DNA of 64,000 nucleotides from positions 1 to 64,000 of the forward strand of contig NZ_QWLA01000004.1 in assembly GCF_003574095.1 (NCBI RefSeq), read 5' to 3'. Of the stretch, positions 60,395 to 64,000 are shown piece after piece. The stretch's first letter is position 1; the number at the start of each line of letters is the position of its first letter. The translations under genes were made by a program, and so were the position numbers. The notes under the pieces were generated by a model that was given only the letters and a program-made list of their open reading frames with translations, searched no databases and had not been told where the DNA came from. Origin of the DNA: Calidithermus roseus. GTDB lineage: Bacteria; Deinococcota; Deinococci; Deinococcales; Thermaceae.

Positions 60395-60733
60395 GTGGAC
60401 TGCCTCGAGGTCACACCCGAGTTCGCCCGAGCCCGCGAGTTGTGGCAGCGTGGGGAGTTCTGGGAGGTGCACGAGGTGCTCGAGCCCCTGTGGATGCGGC
60501 TGGAGGGCAAGCGGCGCGAGGTGGTGCACGGCCTGATCCTGCTGGCCGCCGCCTTGCACAAGGCCAGGACTAGCCCCACCGGGGGCTGGCGCAACTTCGC
60601 CAAGGCCCTGCGGCACCTGGAGGGTTTGCCGGATATTTACGCCGGGCTCGACCTGGGCCAGACCGTCGCCGAGGTGCGGCGGGCGCTCGAGCAACCCGGC
60701 TACCATCCCCGGCTTTGCCTGGCTCGCTCCTGA
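60395..60733 (+). CDS. DUF309 domain protein (112 aa)
   Basis: The small helical protein has the family signature GEFWEVHEVLEPLWMRLEGKRREVVHGLILLAAALHKARTSPTGG, a conserved putative metal or acidic site (His, Glu). The function of DUF309 is unknown. The start is GTG at 60395; GATACT lies nine bases upstream, which fits a leaderless transcript. A GTG start in the frame is the only one that preserves the EVTPEFARARELW beginning. Confidence 0.85.
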   Translation: MDCLEVTPEFARARELWQRGEFWEVHEVLEPLWMRLEGKRREVVHGLILLAAALHKARTSPTGGWRNFAKALRHLEGLPDIYAGLDLGQTVAEVRRALEQPGYHPRLCLARS

Positions 60734-60763
60734 GGGGCTGTAACACCGGCGAGGTATTGCGAG

Positions 60764-60791
60764 TTGAGCCACCATTGACATCCGGCTGACA
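60764..60791 (+). promoter_or_regulatory. Pho-box-like triple direct repeat before phoX
   Basis: TTGAGC (60764), TTGACA (60775) and CTGACA (60786) are spaced exactly 11 bp apart, the pitch of PhoB/PhoP binding repeats. They lie 60-86 bp before the phoX start. The role as a phosphate-starvation operator fits the gene. Confidence 0.65.
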
Positions 60792-60849
60792 GGGGCCGCC
60801 TAGCTTGGCTTTAGCTCTATTGAGAAGCATTACCGCTCAGGAGGAAGCC

Positions 60850-62817
60850 ATGATCAAGCTCGAGCCCGACGCCCAGGAGTTCCACCAGGCCCCGCGCGGC
60901 AACCGCAGCCCGGCGACGTGCCACTGGAAGTGCGGCGATGCCTGCGCCCAGCCCGTCCCCAACCCCAGCGACAATGCCTACGTGCGTGACGTGATCGAAG
61001 AAGCCCTCACCCGCCGCAGCTTCCTGGCGGCCAGCGCGGCTGGGTTGTTCGTGCTGTCGGGTTTCTCGGCGCTGGCGAGGGCCCAGGCTTCAGGCAATAT
61101 CGGCTTCAAGGCCATCGGGCTTTCCACCGAAGACCGGCTGCTGCTCGCCCAGGGCTACAGCGCCAACGTGGTCATCCGCTGGGGCGACCCCATCGCTCGG
61201 GGCGCTCGCCGCTTCGACCTCGCCAACTGGAGCGCCCGGGACCAGGAGGCCGCCTTCGGCTACAACTGCGACTACATCAGCTACCTGCCCCTGCCCTACG
61301 GCTCGGCCAACCAGAACCGCGCGCTGTTGTGGGCCAACCACGAGTACACCAACCCCGAGCTAATGTTCCCCGGCTACAGCGCGGGCAAGCCCACCAAAGA
61401 GCAGGTGGATGTCGAACTCGCCGCCCACGGCGGCAGCGTGGTGGAGGTCGTGCGCGCAGCCGACGGCAGCGTGGAGTACCTGCCCGTCTCGCAGTTCAAC
61501 CGCCGCATCACCGCCCTCACCCCCATGGAACTCACCGGCCCCGCCGCCGGCCACCCCTGGCTGCAGACCAAGGCCGACCCCACTGGCCGGCGGGTGCTGG
61601 GGATGCTCAACAACTGCGCCGGAGGCACCACTCCTTGGGGCACCGTCCTCAGCGCCGAGGAGAACTTCAACCAGTACTTCGCGGGTAACGATGGGGTGAG
61701 CAACGAAACCCTCAAGAAGATTCACGCCCGCTACGGCCTGCCCGCCAAGGAGTCGGGGCGGCGCTGGGAGGCTTTCTACGACCGCTTCGACCTCACCAAG
61801 GAGCCCAACGAGCCTTTCCGCCACGGCTGGATCGTGGAGATTGACCCCTACGACCCCACCTTCACCCCCAAGAAGCGTACCGCCCTCGGTCGCTTCAAGC
61901 ACGAGGGTGCCGAGATCAGCCTGGCCGCCGATGGGCGGGTGGTGGCCTACATGGGCGACGACGAGCGCTTCGAATACATGTACAAGTTCGTCTCCAAGGG
62001 CCGCTTCAACCCCGCCGACCGCAAGGCCAACCTGGACCTCCTGGACGAGGGCACCCTCTATGTGGCCCGGCTCAACCCCGACGGCACCGGCGAGTGGCTG
62101 CCGCTGGTGTTCGGCAACGGCCCGCTGACTGCTGCCAACGGCTTCGCCAGCCAGGCCGAGGTGCTCATCAACACCCGCGGGGCCGCCGACCTTTTGGGCG
62201 CGACCAAGATGGACCGCCCCGAGGACCTCGAGCGCAACCCGGTCACGGGTCTGGTCTACGCGGTCATGACCAACAACTCCCGTCGCACCGCCGCCCAGGT
62301 GGACAGGGCCAATCCCCGCCCCGACAACAAGGACGGACACATCCTCGAGATCATGGAAGAGGGCAACGACGCCGGGGCTACCCGCTTCCGCTGGACGCTG
62401 TTTTTGGTCTGCGGCGACCCCAAGGACCCCAGTACCTTCTTCGCCGGGTTCGACAAGACCAAGGTCTCGCCCGTGGCCACCCCCGACAACATCACCTTCG
62501 ACCGCGCGGGCAACATGTGGATCGCCACCGACGGCATGGACGGCTCCAACCTCAAGTCCAACGACGGCATCTTCGCCGTGCCCACCCAGGGCCCCGAGCG
62601 CGGCTACGTGCGCCAGTTCATGTCGGCCCCCAGGGGGGCCGAGGTCTGCGGCCCGATCTTCACCGCCGATGGCCGTACCCTCTTCGCGGGCATCCAGCAC
62701 CCCGGCGAGGGGGGTACCCTCGAGAAGCCGCTGAGCCTGTGGCCCGACGGCGTCGGCACCGCTCGCCCCTCGGTGGTGGCCATCCGCAAGGATGACGGCG
62801 GCGTGATCGGCACTTAG
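60850..62817 (+). CDS. phoX: PhoX-family alkaline phosphatase (Tat-exported)
   Basis: The 655-aa protein has a twin-arginine signal (RRSFLAASAAGLFVLSGFSALARAQ) after a 60-residue N-terminal extension with TCHWKCGDACAQP. The mature part has the DUF839/PhoX blocks GTVLSAEENFNQYF, GRFKHEGAEISLAADGRVVAYMGDDERFEYMYKFVS and DNITFDRAGNMWIATDG. PhoX is a calcium- and iron-dependent phosphomonoesterase of the cell surface. CAGGAGGA precedes the ATG. The upstream Pho-box-like repeat supports phosphate control. Confidence 0.9.
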   Translation: MIKLEPDAQEFHQAPRGNRSPATCHWKCGDACAQPVPNPSDNAYVRDVIEEALTRRSFLAASAAGLFVLSGFSALARAQASGNIGFKAIGLSTEDRLLLAQGYSANVVIRWGDPIARGARRFDLANWSARDQEAAFGYNCDYISYLPLPYGSANQNRALLWANHEYTNPELMFPGYSAGKPTKEQVDVELAAHGGSVVEVVRAADGSVEYLPVSQFNRRITALTPMELTGPAAGHPWLQTKADPTGRRVLGMLNNCAGGTTPWGTVLSAEENFNQYFAGNDGVSNETLKKIHARYGLPAKESGRRWEAFYDRFDLTKEPNEPFRHGWIVEIDPYDPTFTPKKRTALGRFKHEGAEISLAADGRVVAYMGDDERFEYMYKFVSKGRFNPADRKANLDLLDEGTLYVARLNPDGTGEWLPLVFGNGPLTAANGFASQAEVLINTRGAADLLGATKMDRPEDLERNPVTGLVYAVMTNNSRRTAAQVDRANPRPDNKDGHILEIMEEGNDAGATRFRWTLFLVCGDPKDPSTFFAGFDKTKVSPVATPDNITFDRAGNMWIATDGMDGSNLKSNDGIFAVPTQGPERGYVRQFMSAPRGAEVCGPIFTADGRTLFAGIQHPGEGGTLEKPLSLWPDGVGTARPSVVAIRKDDGGVIGT

Positions 62818-62872
62818 AGGGAGGACGGGCCCGGAGGTCGAACGCGCCTGCGTCTACCGGTAAGCTAGGGGC

Positions 62873-63868
62873 GTGCAATCGTTCGTCTACGCCTACCGGG
62901 GCGGCCTGATCGAGAACCGCCACCGCCTCTCCCTCGCCATCGTCGATCCTGCGGGCAAGCTGCTGGCGCACAGTGGCGACCCCCACCTCACGGCCCACCT
63001 GCGCTCCAGCGCCAAGCCCTTTCAGGCCCTGGCCCTCTACCTGAGCGGGGCCGTGGAGCGCTTCGGCCTCACCCCCGAGGAGGTGGCCCTGGCCTGCGCC
63101 TCCCACGACGGGACGCCCCGCCACGTCGAGGTGGCCGCGGGTTTCCTGCAAAAGCTCGGCCTCGAGCCCTCCGCCCTGGTGTGCGGCATCCACCCGCCCT
63201 TCTCCCGCAGCGCCCGCAAGGCCCTCGAGCACAACGGGCAGAAGCCCACCGTGCTGCACAACAACTGCTCGGGCAAGCACACCGGCATGATGGCCGCCGC
63301 GCTGGCGATGGGGGAGAGCCCCGAGGGCTACGAGCAGCCCACCCATCCCGTCCAGCGGCTCAACCTCCAGACCCTGCGCGACCTCTCCGGCGTGTCCGAC
63401 GTGCCCTACGGCGTAGACGGGTGCAGCGTTCCCACCTTCGTGCTGCCCCTGGCCGCCGCCGCTAAGATGTTCGCCCACCTAGCTGCCCCCGAGACCGCTC
63501 CCGAGCCCTACCAGGAGGGCCTCGAGGCGGTCTACCGGGCTATCCGCGCCCACCCCGAGATGGTGGCCGGGCCCGAGAGCATCGACACCGTCTTGATGCA
63601 AAAAGTCCCCGGCCTCATCGCCAAGCGCGGGGCCGACGGCTACTACGGCATGGCCCTGCGCGAGAGCCGCTGGGGCCCCATCGGCATCACCCTCAAGGTC
63701 GAAGACGGCTCGCAGGCCGCCCGCGAACCCGCCGTGGTGCGGCTTCTGGAACTCCTGGGCCCGCTCTCGCCCGAGGAACCTTTGGAGTGGCGCAGGCCGC
63801 TGCTCAAGAACGTGCGGGGCCTCGAGGTCGGCTGGCTGGAGGCGAGGCTCGAGCTGCGGTGGGCCTGA
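62873..63868 (+). CDS. asparaginase (Asparaginase_II family)
   Basis: The 331-aa protein belongs to the PF06089 family of L-asparaginase II (rhizobial type), which turns asparagine into aspartate and ammonia. Diagnostic blocks are HLRSSAKPFQALAL, CASHDGTPRHVEVAAGFLQKLGL, NNCSGKHTGMMAAA and YGVDGCSVPTFVLPL. It has no signal peptide. The GTG start has TAAGCT nine bases upstream and no Shine-Dalgarno, so a leaderless mRNA is likely. Confidence 0.92.
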   Translation: MQSFVYAYRGGLIENRHRLSLAIVDPAGKLLAHSGDPHLTAHLRSSAKPFQALALYLSGAVERFGLTPEEVALACASHDGTPRHVEVAAGFLQKLGLEPSALVCGIHPPFSRSARKALEHNGQKPTVLHNNCSGKHTGMMAAALAMGESPEGYEQPTHPVQRLNLQTLRDLSGVSDVPYGVDGCSVPTFVLPLAAAAKMFAHLAAPETAPEPYQEGLEAVYRAIRAHPEMVAGPESIDTVLMQKVPGLIAKRGADGYYGMALRESRWGPIGITLKVEDGSQAAREPAVVRLLELLGPLSPEEPLEWRRPLLKNVRGLEVGWLEARLELRWA

Positions 63869-63880
63869 GGGGAGGCGCGA

Positions 63881-64000
63881 TCAGTCCAGGCCAAGGTGTG
63901 GCTTGATCTTCCTGCTAATCTGCTGCATCAGCGCAGGGGGAACCGTGCCCAGCTTATGGCTGAGCCGGGCTTTGGAAACGGCGCTCAGTTGCCCAACCTG
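63881..64000 (-). CDS. MazF/PemK-like toxin, C-terminal end (5' end outside window)
   Basis: The last 39 residues read QVGQLSAVSKARLSHKLGTV, then PPALMQQISRKIKPHLGLD and TGA. The K-R-L...LG.....L...V...... pattern is the usual end of MazF-type mRNA interferases. The start and partner antitoxin lie beyond the window. Confidence 0.6.
   Translation of the reverse strand, partial: QVGQLSAVSKARLSHKLGTVPPALMQQISRKIKPHLGLD

Overview
The window looks like a chromosomal segment of a Meiothermus- or Thermus-like bacterium (phylum Deinococcota). The basis is very high GC with G/C third positions, start codons often lying 6-14 bp behind a -10 box with no Shine-Dalgarno (leaderless style), and an extreme excess of the hexamer CTCGAG. 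Thermus-type proteins such as TrmI and a PA0069-like radical SAM enzyme agree with this. No rRNA, tRNA or CRISPR array was seen. The assignment is an inference from style and gene content, not from a marker gene.

Layout. 1-4517: pyrimidine genes (pyrF end, pyrE), a radical SAM protein, a SpoIIM-like membrane protein and gpsA. 4600-16671: a complete-looking myo-inositol locus. It has an ABC importer (binding protein, hairpin attenuator, permease, ATPase), two inositol-dehydrogenase paralogues, iolD, iolE, an iolJ-like aldolase, iolC, iolB and a DeoR regulator. 16672-20082: divergent ppsA and its regulator ppsR; ppsA carries a 72-bp in-frame insertion flanked by a 14-bp direct repeat. 20134-23111: a LacI regulator with operators, a 68-aa protein, a hydrolase and trmI. 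23190-29000: an ABC exporter whose 3' end is the attachment site of a 4.0-kb element bounded by 15-bp repeats. The element holds a serine recombinase, two vapBC-type modules (one broken), relics of a phage lysis cassette and an IS200/IS605-like remnant. 29106-35090: the SUF Fe-S operon (sufC-B-D-Rieske-S-U, minus strand). 35245-39433: a large P-loop/TPR protein and isocitrate lyase. 39805-41863: three lower-GC unknown genes. 41909-52728: a GntR regulator and a catabolic cluster resembling sulfolactate degradation (suyAB, slcC, comC) followed by an ABC sugar importer, an isomerase-like protein, a PfkB kinase and a LacD/YihT-type aldolase. 52848-54402: a vapBC pair, a DUF1801 protein and a vapC scrap. 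54428-64000: a Gfo/Idh dehydrogenase, glpK, small proteins, truncated haemoglobin, cytochrome P450, thioredoxin, DUF309, PhoX behind a Pho-box-like triple repeat, asparaginase and the end of a MazF-like gene.

Working together: inositol is imported, oxidised (IolG), dehydrated (IolE), hydrolysed (IolD), isomerised (IolB), phosphorylated (IolC) and cleaved (IolJ); the terminal semialdehyde dehydrogenase is not in the window. The second catabolic cluster can be read as sulfosugar to sulfolactate to pyruvate plus sulfite, with a sulfolactaldehyde dehydrogenase missing here. PpsA/PpsR and AceA fit growth on such gluconeogenic carbon sources.

The strongest unusual signals are the integrated element that swaps the C-terminus of the ABC exporter, the in-frame repeat insertion in ppsA, the sulfonate/sulfosugar cluster in a thermophile, and several families of short dispersed intergenic repeats that occupy gene junctions inside operons.
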